Made by a program: the position numbers and the translations under genes
Shown: positions 8,480 through 16,892 of the stretch, piece after piece
Position numbering within the stretch: position 1 is the stretch's first letter
Layout: each line of letters opens with the position of its first letter
Assembly: GCA_900088475.1 (NCBI GenBank)
Contig: FLMG01001856.1
Span: forward strand, 1 to 17,461
Reading direction: 5' to 3'
From: Hyphochytrium catenoides
Taxonomy: Eukaryota > Sar > Hyphochytriomycetes > Hyphochytriales > Hyphochytriaceae
DNA length: 17,461 nucleotides
Notes under the pieces: model-generated
What the model was told of the DNA's origin: nothing
Databases searched by the model: none
Seen by the model: the letters and a program-made list of their open reading frames with translations, nothing else

Positions 8480-10693
8480 GGTAGGAGCTACCCCCTGTAT
8501 CTGATCATATCTGTCTGCGCCACTTTTTCGCTTCCTAGCATTGCCAAGCCACTGCCTGTGTCAAGAGGCTTTATTTCAATCAGAGAAGACCTTAACAACT
8601 TGAAGCCTGCTGCTAGCCAGTAGTCCCGTTTGCAGTGCAAATACGAACCCTAAGGACGGCCGTTCTTTGTTTCCGGAGCCCTTTTGCTAGTCCTTTACCA
8701 AGCCCAAAGAGCTCCGCATTGCAAAGTCCAGTTATTTACTAGTCTTCTCACCGTAAAGTAGTAGCCTAGAAGTGAGGTCTTTTACAGGCTGCAATTTGCC
8801 TCAAAACTTACGCGCAGCCTTTAGAGCTCAAGACTTTGGAATGGTTGCGCCACGGGAACAAGAGAAGAACAGGTGAAAAAGAGGCGGGAAAGCAGTTCCT
8901 ATCCTCATAACTCTAGTTATTAGCTACATTATACTCCTTCTTCCCACTACAGATGCTCTTAAGCTACAGGCCAGTATGAGGCCTCCTTGTTACAAGGCAA
9001 AGAATTGAAGTCACAATCCCTATTGTCGTGAACTTAAGGTTGGCCCCTGGATGGTGCTGCTAACATCCTTGTTCAACAGTAGAAAGTGAATCAGGCAAGA
9101 TACCAGCGATAATACGGAGCCAACTACTTCAACTTCAATGCAGAGGAACGCTAATATGCCCTGTCTTGTTTAGACCATATTCGGTCGATACATAGAGTGG
9201 ATACATGCAGTCCTCAGAAGAGGACACTTCCAGCTAGATTGAAGACATTAATAACAGCAGAGACTGAAGACTTTGACAACAGCAGAAGGGGAGTGCGGTA
9301 GGCAGAGGAAGGAGACTAGCGAAGGCGACCTCTTGAAGTCTTTAAACAAAAATCTGGAACTTCGAGGATCAGTAAAGTATTTGATCATCAGCATCTCATG
9401 CAGAGTAGTGGCGTAAGGGCTTGTACAAGGACTTGACCGTCCTTCTTTATGGATAAATCAAAGGTCGGTCTATCCCTTCCGGTTACATTGAGCTCTATAG
9501 GATAGAAGGAGCTTGGCACTTGCACCTCGCCAAAGCACAAGGGAGGTGGTCCCCAAGAGCAGGAGCGTCGCCCGATCGTGTTGCCTTATTATTAGGGCCA
9601 CAACCCGTCAAACAATCTGTACGAGTAACGATAAGCAGCATGGGTTGATTCGAGCAACAGCAGCGCCAAGCGGGTCACACAATTGAATCAATGCCCACCC
9701 TATTATTCCTCTGCTTAGGCCAACGGATCACCAGGGTTTTCAGCCCTATCAGCAACCTTTCGCACCCAGAGTTGGAGTTTATGGATAACTTTCAATCGTC
9801 CTTGAAAAAAATGTACTCTTCTACTTGAGACAACAGCCGTCACGGTGAGCAATCACCAATCACACTCTTTTTATTCAAGGTAGCAGGTTGTAGCTTTACA
9901 GCTATCCTTCGACGACAGCCATTAGTTCTATATCCCCATCTCCGCTCCCATTCTACATTCTTCTTCGGCAGTGTACTTCTCGAGGACCATAGTAGTTCTA
10001 CGCCAAGAAGTAGCGGCTATGGGGCTATGGAGACCTTGAGTAGACCACTGCCCCACAGTCTCATTGTTACAACGGCCCCTGTATGGCAAGCAGTTACCCA
10101 GCACTCGTCTGGTCATTATCCCGAAGAACAATGAACAATTCCACACCAGGCCCTCTTGCACTGTAAGTTACAGTTCGCTTAGTAGTAGTAGGTTCTATCT
10201 GTATCTTGCCCATCAACTTTCTGCCAGTATCAGCTGTTTATGTTATGATGGGAACTATTATTCCGAACTAACTACTTTTATTGACCAGATATAAGAATTG
10301 AAGAGGAAAGGAGGAAGTACTACAAATCTCTACGCTTCCCTACTAGTAATAAACCTACCAACTATTACTACACTTTTTTAAAGCCTACTGTAGTAACTTG
10401 TACTAGGTTGATAGTAGAAGACGAGAGTCTCTTCTGTATAACTGATCTGCAGCCGCCTTGAGATAGTGCTGAGGACATAAGGGAAGGGGCCATGTTTCGT
10501 TCTATAGCTTCATTCTCTAGGGGTTGGAGACAACAACGATCCTTCCACCGCGGGCACGGTGGCAAAATGTAATTTCCTCTCTTTCGCGCAACATCTTCGC
10601 TGTTCACTCTACGTCTGTTACCAATTGATGAGCCCCCAATAGCCTTGGCCGCATCTGAGATATCATCCACATCAGCTAGGTTGTGCTTACACA
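8480..10693. other. 2.2-kb divergent intergenic region, genes 2 and 3
   Basis: No gene can be supported in this region, which must hold the promoters of genes 2 and 3. A 5-bp hairpin GGTAG-GAG-CTACC lies at 8480-8492, 20 bases before the gene 2 ATG. Copies of TAGTTCTA occur at 9923 and 9993. Short frames near 9928-10294 and 10368-10694 have no family-like content. I see no tRNA or other RNA gene. Confidence 0.5.
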
Positions 10694-12481
10694 ATGCTGA
10701 GATCTCCTCTCAGCGCTCACAACGCTGCAATTGCGAGACTTATCATGCCTGGAAGAAGAACCCAACCAATCCGATGCAGCAGGACCCAACACTTCGGGCA
10801 AGCCATTACTCCAGTTGCAGTCTCTTACGCGACGGGTAAGAGAATGAGGGAATTCTCAACCGCCCACATACAGAAGTATGGAGCTCCTCCGCTTAGCTCA
10901 CGTGATAAGGTCACTCCTAAGCAAAAAGAGGAGCAAGAGACCCTCTCATACCTTTATCGTGCCATGACAAGCAAAAATTGTCGAGTAGAAAAGGTCTCGG
11001 ATACTGTTGATGCTTTCATCATAGATTCGGAGCCTGGACTTCTGGGGGAGTGGGATCTGGGCTACAATATACTCTTCATCAGAAGCTTTTACCCAGTGCT
11101 ATTATCTAAGATAAGAGCCCACACACCGTCAACGGTTTTACTGATTGGGAGTCCCGGAATTGGCAAGACCTTCTTTCAGTACTACTACGTTGCCAGGATC
11201 CTTCGCCCTGACATCTTTGGGTCCTTACCTGTGGATGCCAATGGTACTTCGTTGATCTCTAAGGTACTTTTGAAACAGAAAGGATCCTCCGAAGTCGAGG
11301 CCCTGAGCCTGCAAAGCCTACAAGCAGAGAAGGTCGCCGCTGAGAAAAGCCCAGGCTTGACTGGATCTTCGAAGGACAGTGAAACCGTAACATTTATAGA
11401 AGTCGATCGTACTGAGGTACATGCGGCTACCTCCCTGGTGCTACAGTCCATGAGTTCGAGCTTAGCAACGGTCCCGACAGGCACCAACTACAGCGAGCTT
11501 CTGGCTTCAAGCAGTGGCGAAGTTGTTGAGTTTTACCTGCCGGAGTGGGAGCTGAAGGAATTACAGGCTGTGGGAACCTATCTTCTGGACAACAATTACG
11601 TCCCTGCTAAACTAAGGCGCTACTATACCCTTGACTGCATTGAACTGATGCATCAATTGTACGGCGGAAAGTTCCGTCATGTCCTGTCAGCAGAAGCCTT
11701 GACTTCACCCGAGGGCGACCATAATTTGTCCCATGCTTTGCTAACGACAGATGGAAACACTTTGTTAGAAGACTGCCGTCTTGACAACCCTAACATCAGC
11801 AATCTTTTGTTGCGCTATGACGTCAATCCGGATTTTAGGAGCTACAACGGTGTTGATCTGCTGAACGAATTCGTGGTTTACCAGTACATTTATAAGAGAG
11901 ATATTCTAGGCATGGTTGATCTGTCTGTCCAACGAGGAGCTCTAATACGAAACGACAAGGGTGGCGGTTACCTAGAATCGATAGCCCCTTTGCTTTTCCA
12001 CAATGTGGTTGCTGAGCTATTGACTAGCCCACGTGGGGTTACTTGGGCCCAACGTGCGAGCAGTTGTGAACCATGGGAATGGTTGAAATTCACCCTTCGA
12101 CTGCGGGAGAATCACACAGGTGATTGCCTGTTGGACGTTACGGATTATCGGACTATGGAATGCGGGGTACTTTATGAGAGCTTTGATACAGCCTTTCCTA
12201 GGCTAAACTTCTTATTCAGAATTAAGGAAGACGGTGTCAGAGAGACTGTCACTGGCATCTTTATCACTCGGAAGAAGGGAACCCATCTGCTCACCGCAGA
12301 GAATATAGTGGACATAATGAAGGCACTGAGAATTGAAGACCCAACGATGTTACGTCTTGTTATCTGTCCAAGTCCGACCCTCTGCGAAGAAACAGACCTA
12401 GTTCTAGAAGAAGATCTAAAGGATCCAGCACCTGGCCTTCATGTGTGGAGACTTCCTAACACTTATGATCCTTGTCTCTAG
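10694..12481 (+). CDS. Gene 3: Crinkler/RHS-type P-loop NTPase with degenerate nuclease module
   Basis: This is 595 codons from ATG (A at -3) to TAG, without introns. Residues 1-52 contain no acidic residue and many Arg, followed by R52-E-F-S-T, a likely organelle presequence with a cleavage-like motif. The NTPase domain spans about 90-420: EKVSDTVDAF (99-108), Walker A GSPGIGKT (152-159, fully canonical), FFQYYYVARILRPDIFG, a candidate Walker B VTFIEVD (232-238), and YLPEWELKELQAV (281-293), typical of Crinkler/RHS NTPases. The C-terminal module (430-590) keeps RLVICPSP and LHVWRLP but has His436, Asn505 and Phe523 at the positions of the nuclease Glu, Asp and Gln, so it is probably not catalytic. 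It is the closest relative of gene 2, sharing runs such as RPDIFGSLP, and ends at the same point. The NTPase assignment is strong and the cellular role is unknown. Confidence 0.88.
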   Translation: MLRSPLSAHNAAIARLIMPGRRTQPIRCSRTQHFGQAITPVAVSYATGKRMREFSTAHIQKYGAPPLSSRDKVTPKQKEEQETLSYLYRAMTSKNCRVEKVSDTVDAFIIDSEPGLLGEWDLGYNILFIRSFYPVLLSKIRAHTPSTVLLIGSPGIGKTFFQYYYVARILRPDIFGSLPVDANGTSLISKVLLKQKGSSEVEALSLQSLQAEKVAAEKSPGLTGSSKDSETVTFIEVDRTEVHAATSLVLQSMSSSLATVPTGTNYSELLASSSGEVVEFYLPEWELKELQAVGTYLLDNNYVPAKLRRYYTLDCIELMHQLYGGKFRHVLSAEALTSPEGDHNLSHALLTTDGNTLLEDCRLDNPNISNLLLRYDVNPDFRSYNGVDLLNEFVVYQYIYKRDILGMVDLSVQRGALIRNDKGGGYLESIAPLLFHNVVAELLTSPRGVTWAQRASSCEPWEWLKFTLRLRENHTGDCLLDVTDYRTMECGVLYESFDTAFPRLNFLFRIKEDGVRETVTGIFITRKKGTHLLTAENIVDIMKALRIEDPTMLRLVICPSPTLCEETDLVLEEDLKDPAPGLHVWRLPNTYDPCL

Positions 12482-13107
12482 CACTTGTGTCCATACATCT
12501 CCTGCTAGGCTCGATGCGAAAGAGGCGTCAAAGAAGGATAATGATGCAAATGATCCTTCGCCCACACATCAAGAACAAGAAGCAGCGCCAGGCACCGATA
12601 GGTTTATGACCTGCAAGGAATCGCCCGCGAAAATAATGTCCTTATTCGGGCGCAGGTTAGCTAAGCCAGAGGCCTCTATGGAAATATTAATACTGGGCAC
12701 CCCCACAACTTATATCGCGCTCAATCAAAGCTCTTCTACCAATGCGTCGTGTTCCCTAGCTCAACTTAAGATATTGATAATTTTTCCTAGTCCCTCCCCT
12801 ATTTCTTTTGTCGTTCTCTCCTATTAGTAGTCACCGCGATAGACTCTAAGCAACTGTATGTCTTCTGTTGCTCAGAATCCCATAACTCTACCTTCCCCTA
12901 CTTGTCTCCAGACAGCGAGACCCAAGTGCCATGGGTCACCTTCTTCAGAGAGGTGCTCACATGATGCAACTACACGAACCTCTTCTTCGCTAGCAAACAG
13001 CTTAGGTGGCTACGTCATCTCTTTCTATAGAGACAGAGAATAGATCTTTAGTATTACGGCAGGATATGATTTGATTGTTTCAAGAACAATATTTCTCGCT
13101 ACGATGT
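12482..13107. other. Convergent intergenic spacer, genes 3 and 4
   Basis: These are the 3' flanks of genes 3 and 4. A frame out of phase with gene 3 (12441-12827) stays open across its stop codon. It resembles no family, and gene 3 ends exactly where its paralogue does, so I treat it as a chance frame. The end of the spacer is T/C-rich (12778-12825). Confidence 0.5.
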
Positions 13108-14145
13108 TTATGATCCATCCGTCGTAGCCAAAGATCGTGCGGCGGCTAGAACGGTTTCCACTCTCAGCTCGGGCGGCATCTTCCATACCTCAAACTCTAC
13201 TTCTCTCACGGTGCGGACAGTCCCTTGTGGCTCATCATCTAATTGACTTGGAAAATCGTCAGGGTGCACCCTCGGCCGTAGGGGAAGTAGTATTACCTTC
13301 AGTTTATTGGGATCGTGAAGGTCTAGAGCTTCAGCAATATCTGAAGCCGATAAGACGTTGGCTTCCTCAAGCTGGCTAGTTAAAGCAACCTTTATAGCTT
13401 TGACTACTCCATCCTCCTCCATAAAAATGATATTTTTTATGGGAGCAGGAGTACTTGGCGTACCGAGTGAGTATAGCCTCTGTGGGCGCATGCGCCAATA
13501 CCTCAAGCTTTCTGCATTTGCCACCCTTTCCACCAGCCCATCAAACGTGGGAAGCTTCAATGGACTGTATGAGGAGCCTCCTGACGCGGGCCGGGATTGC
13601 CATCCTTGACGATCATTTAAGAGTGCTTGAATCACTAGCTCACCACCGAGGAGGGCCTCGTCTGTCAGATAATAGCGCTTCGCCTTACTACCTTCCAATG
13701 CTGGGTTCCGGTCTTTTTCCACGGTGCCCACAATGGTTACCCCATACTGAGCTGGTGCATGGACTAAGGGCTCACGGCGGTTTCTTGGCTCATGATGTTT
13801 AAGTCGCATTATAGTTGATTCTTCCTTATTGCAATGTTGAGGATTATTAGTGGCCTTGTTTGCCAAAGGTGATGATGGAGAGATGACGGGCATAATGGTA
13901 GAGAGAAAGCGTCTTCCGGAACACGGCGCCAGTTTGAGGCAGCCATTGTCAGCAAACTTTACAGCTTGGCATCTAGCGGGAAAGCAATAGCAAAGAGGGG
14001 AGTTTCGGAGCTGCGAAGCTCTTCTGAGCAGTAAAGATGCAGCCGCTGGTGCAACTTGAAGACTAGGAGAGCCTCGATTTACTGCCGCTTGAATGCTGGG
14101 CTCGGTGTATAAGATTACGCGAAGGGACGACATGGATGTAGTCAT
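13108..14145 (-). CDS. Gene 4: family member with degenerate nuclease module, no NTPase
   Basis: This is 345 codons from ATG (14143-14145) to TAA; a second ATG lies at residue 5. Residues 1-80 are basic with a single Glu, followed by R79-F-L-S-T, a presequence-like motif. The nuclease-type module occupies about 160-325. Its landmarks align with gene 5: a helix LLGGELVIQALL, a YSPLKLP strand, NIIFMEEDG (Asn238 in place of the catalytic Asp), AIKVA (Lys252 for Gln, Ala254 for Thr), KLKVILLPLRP, and EFEVWKMP near the end. The conserved Glu position is Gly168, although Glu169 follows. It is therefore probably not an active nuclease and may act as a binding or regulatory paralogue. Its ATG lies only 46 bp from a divergent short ORF. 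Family membership rests on the ordered motifs; overall divergence is high. Confidence 0.75.
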   Translation of the reverse strand: MTTSMSSLRVILYTEPSIQAAVNRGSPSLQVAPAAASLLLRRASQLRNSPLCYCFPARCQAVKFADNGCLKLAPCSGRRFLSTIMPVISPSSPLANKATNNPQHCNKEESTIMRLKHHEPRNRREPLVHAPAQYGVTIVGTVEKDRNPALEGSKAKRYYLTDEALLGGELVIQALLNDRQGWQSRPASGGSSYSPLKLPTFDGLVERVANAESLRYWRMRPQRLYSLGTPSTPAPIKNIIFMEEDGVVKAIKVALTSQLEEANVLSASDIAEALDLHDPNKLKVILLPLRPRVHPDDFPSQLDDEPQGTVRTVREVEFEVWKMPPELRVETVLAAARSLATTDGS

Positions 14146-14191
14146 GTGTGATTAGTTGTGAAGCCTCGTTCGTTATTGAACTCTTTTGAAA
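14146..14191. promoter_or_regulatory. 46-bp head-to-head intergenic interval
   Basis: This interval separates the ATG of gene 4 (minus strand) from that of a short + ORF with a strong start context (AAAATGG). If both are expressed, core promoter elements must overlap or lie inside coding sequence. The interval is A/T-rich with no recognised motif. A bidirectional promoter is inference only. Confidence 0.3.
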
Positions 14192-14422
14192 ATGGCAAGA
14201 GTTGCGTTGCTGAGAAAAAGTGTGGTTACTGCTCTTCTGCGCCTAGTACAGCCTGTTGTAGAACTACTGTTGAGTCGGTCTTCGACGATACTTGGTAGTT
14301 CCAGGCACCTAGAGCGTCTCTCAGCTCTCTCGTTTTGGACTCAGCGAGCAACGTCACCAGTCAGGAGGAAGACCACTACATATGGTGCCTGGCAAAATTT
14401 AGCAGTAAAGCAGTCCCTGTAG
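14192..14422 (+). pseudogene. Orphan family-like N-terminal leader ORF
   Basis: This is 76 codons from an ATG in good context (A at -3, G at +4) to TAG. The translation MARVALLRKSVVTALLRL begins an amphipathic, basic stretch followed by Ser/Arg-rich sequence (LSRSSTILGSSRHLER). It matches the style of the leaders of genes 1-5 but has no nuclease or NTPase module after it. It may be a truncated family member that kept only its presequence, or a genuine small organelle-targeted protein. A possible AATAAA polyadenylation signal lies at 14614-14619. One copy of TAGAACTA lies inside it (14259). Similarity to the other leaders is by composition, not alignment. Confidence 0.35.
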
Positions 14423-14590
14423 CTTAGGTGTAGAACTAATTCCACTACTACTAGCCACTATGTTTCGGTAAAGTTGCTGGTAGTGCTACTAGCTACTACT
14501 GCTACCAAGACAAGATATGCGGTCTACCACTGTCTTTTCTTGGACCGCTTTGCTATGAGCGTACTCTAGAAGTGTTGTAAGCACGGCTAG

Positions 14591-14639
14591 CTCTTTCCTA
14601 TTTTTTTTATAGTAATAAAACAAAAGAAATTTGAAAGAG
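14591..14639. repeat. 7-bp inverted repeat around an A/T-rich loop
   Basis: CTCTTTC at 14591-14597 and GAAAGAG at 14633-14639 flank a run of eight T and an AATAAA. It could be part of a 3' end signal for the short ORF upstream, or chance. Confidence 0.3.
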
Positions 14640-14705
14640 GATCAACGATTCCATGCTTGAAAGATCTAGACTCCAGGTCTATTTGAGTTTGACACACGAG
14701 AGCCG

Positions 14706-15356
14706 TTGGCCTTGACAAGTAATACACCTGGTATGTACTATAAAGGGACCCCAAGAATAGAGCTATTACAGAACTACGTGTGGCTCAATTCTGTGAGTGG
14801 GATGGGGTCAGAGCACGTCACTCTTTTTTCAATTCCATCTTATGTGCAAGCTAGCTGGCTACTCATGTCTACCTACAGATGCTCTTCAGTGATTCAGCGG
14901 AAAAAGTGGGCGCCGGACATTGATGACTTCTGACCGGTGATGAACCAAATTGTGGATCTATCGTCCGTCAATCAATCTGCAGTCTCAAGCCATCACTGGA
15001 AAGTCGAAGGGGCTAATGGTCAGTCCTGGTAGAACTACATGTAACCGTTTTAGAAGTGAAATAGGGGATGGGGTGTGGTGGCAGCACTTTATTGTGTGGT
15101 CCATTTATTTACTTGTAACCATCTGTCCAAACCCTACCCATAAAGAGAGCTCACTGCTTTGTTAGAGATTCCAACTAAGGTCAGTGATAAAAGGCACTAT
15201 CATCAGAAAAAGGGTACCTGGACGACAAAGAGGTTCTGTGAATTGAGCTTGATGGCTCTTGACGTTAGTGGAACTAGTCAACAAATAACCATGAGGAAGA
15301 ATGAAATGGCCTATTCTGCACACTACTCTTTGGTATCATCGGGTATTGCACAATAG
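14706..15356 (+). pseudogene. Possible decayed coding region, unrecognised
   Basis: Three successive + frames (about 14706-14933, 14950-15165, 15144-15356) have protein-like composition and follow one another with small shifts and stops. Visible motifs include EHVTLFSIPSYVQ, EIGDGVWWQHFIVWSIYLL and LEIPTKVSDKRHYHQKKG. The Trp-Trp-hydrophobic segment followed by a Lys-rich piece vaguely recalls the end of a DDE transposase, but I cannot place it. It may be a dead mobile element or chance open frames. Confidence 0.2.
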
Positions 15357-15492
15357 TGCACTCAAAAATCGCCGATAGTTTATCATTACCGAGGCTGTCG
15401 ACAAATAGGCGCCACCTTGACCTGTTGGAAGTGACATACAAATCATTTCTTAAGCTCCACCCTAACGCGCATTCAATCATCATTGACTAGAC

Positions 15493-15500
15493 CCAATTGG
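15493..15500. promoter_or_regulatory. Palindromic CCAAT-type element before gene 5
   Basis: CCAATTGG lies 57 bases before the gene 5 ATG. It contains CCAAT on both strands. Position and sequence fit a CCAAT box, but an 8-mer match alone is weak. Confidence 0.2.
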
Positions 15501-15557
15501 AACAACTAACTTAAGGGCGTTCCCAAGCCTGCGTCCGATCACCAGAACTTTCAAAAT

Positions 15558-16892
15558 ATGAGAACAGTGAAGTACAGATTGAGTATGAATCTGTTCTTTG
15601 CTGCCAACGCTACTATGAAGGGCCAACGGACATTGTGGTTGAAAGGAGGAATAAGCCCACCGGTTCGGGCTCGAAGATCTATGTCTACTGTAACATCGCG
15701 CAGTCTGCATGGCTGCAAAGTCGATCCGCTGCTGAATCGCTCTTCTCTGGGGTTCATGGACAAAATTGATTGCAAGCTTTTCCCTGGTCACAGACAGATT
15801 AGGTCCCTCTCTAGTATGGACCCAGACGGCAGCGGCACGAAGAATACCGCCGTGTGCGACCCTACCCCAAGGGCTGCCCTTGTTAGCAAACTCGTCGTAC
15901 TGGCATCACCGGCACTCATCCCTCAGCATAGTGCGGACGAACCACACAGTCCTCCTGCTGTTGCGCAGCAGGCCTTTGGCACCTTACTTTCTGGAAGTAG
16001 TAGGACAATTGTAGAGCGTACTGGTGCTGTTGATTCAGCGCTCCCGTTCACGAAGGTCAAGGAGGGTCTTGCGCTTCGCCAAAAGAAGGGACAAATCCGG
16101 AGCTTTTCCATCTCGGACGGTGGCCTAAGTGTCTCTTCTCCTTGGGACCAAGTAAAATTATGCTGTAACGTAAGAAACCACAAGAGGAGGGTTGTCTTGC
16201 AGAAAGTAGTAGGCTCGAATAGTGTGGTGGAAGGGGCCAGTGCGCAGCGGAAGATAAGGGAGGACCGGAGTATCACAGAAACGATAGAGAAGACGAAGAG
16301 CACCGGCATGTTAAGGAAAGGGCCCAAAAGCCATGGAACGCATTGCGTCGGAAAATTGTATGAAGAACTGGTGATTGCCAGGCTCGAAACGGAGAGGCTT
16401 CATGGATGGCTTTGTCGACGAGGAGGAAAAGGCTCGAATTATGTGCCGCTACGGCTCTCCAAGTTCATAGAGGTGAAGAGGGTGGCCACGAGAGGTTTGG
16501 ACTACAACACCATGGCGCCTTGGACTCTCTATTATCCGAAAGCGAGCAACTTTCCGTTGGCAGATATTCTCTTCAAGGACCACAGCGGTGTGCTCTACGG
16601 CCTACAGGTTACTACCATGGAAAGACGGCAAAACAAGCAGATAACAGACTCAAATCTTCAGATTTTCGCTAAAGCGGTAAATTTGCTGCCTGAGGACCGC
16701 CGTATGTTCCGTATGATTCTTATTCCAACACCGGGCCGGGCCGACCGCTCAGAGCTAAAGTTCTGCCCTAAGATTGATGCTGCATCTTTGCCTGAGTATG
16801 AAGTGTGGAAAATGCCAGTTGACGTGGAGGTTGAGATCAGCATACAAGCTTACAGAAGTTATGCAAAAAACCACTTACAGAAGTGGCACTAA
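15558..16892 (+). CDS. Gene 5: Crinkler/RHS-type stand-alone nuclease, intact
   Basis: This is 444 codons from ATG (A at -3) to TAA. Residues 1-55 have no Asp or Glu and many Arg/Lys, then R40-S-M-S-T, a presequence-like leader. Residues 60-255 are Ser/Lys-rich, low in complexity and probably disordered. The nuclease module spans about 260-420: Glu269 in KLYEEL, a YVPLRLSKF strand, TLYYP, Asp336 in FPLADILF, LQVT (349-352), a Lys/Gln-rich helix, RMILIPTPGR and EYEVWKMP. The Glu...Asp...Q-x-T arrangement is that of the restriction-endonuclease-fold domain in Crinkler and RHS effectors, and this is the best-preserved copy in the window. There is no P-loop. It would need a partner NTPase, perhaps the products of genes 2 or 3, if the family architecture is split between chains. 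Nuclease activity is inferred from motifs, not shown. Confidence 0.82.
   Translation: MRTVKYRLSMNLFFAANATMKGQRTLWLKGGISPPVRARRSMSTVTSRSLHGCKVDPLLNRSSLGFMDKIDCKLFPGHRQIRSLSSMDPDGSGTKNTAVCDPTPRAALVSKLVVLASPALIPQHSADEPHSPPAVAQQAFGTLLSGSSRTIVERTGAVDSALPFTKVKEGLALRQKKGQIRSFSISDGGLSVSSPWDQVKLCCNVRNHKRRVVLQKVVGSNSVVEGASAQRKIREDRSITETIEKTKSTGMLRKGPKSHGTHCVGKLYEELVIARLETERLHGWLCRRGGKGSNYVPLRLSKFIEVKRVATRGLDYNTMAPWTLYYPKASNFPLADILFKDHSGVLYGLQVTTMERRQNKQITDSNLQIFAKAVNLLPEDRRMFRMILIPTPGRADRSELKFCPKIDAASLPEYEVWKMPVDVEVEISIQAYRSYAKNHLQKWH

Noticed and set aside
9928-10161. 77-codon minus-strand frame before gene 3
   Set aside because: It has no motif and an irregular composition, and lies in TAG-rich intergenic DNA.
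8493-10693. Hidden tRNA or small-RNA gene in the long divergent spacer
   Set aside because: I found no cloverleaf or B-box-like pair with the right spacing by eye; a covariance-model search would be decisive.
12441-12827. 128-codon + frame overlapping the end of gene 3
   Set aside because: It begins inside gene 3 in another phase, has no family motif, and gene 3 stops exactly where its paralogue gene 2 stops, so no C-terminal extension is needed.
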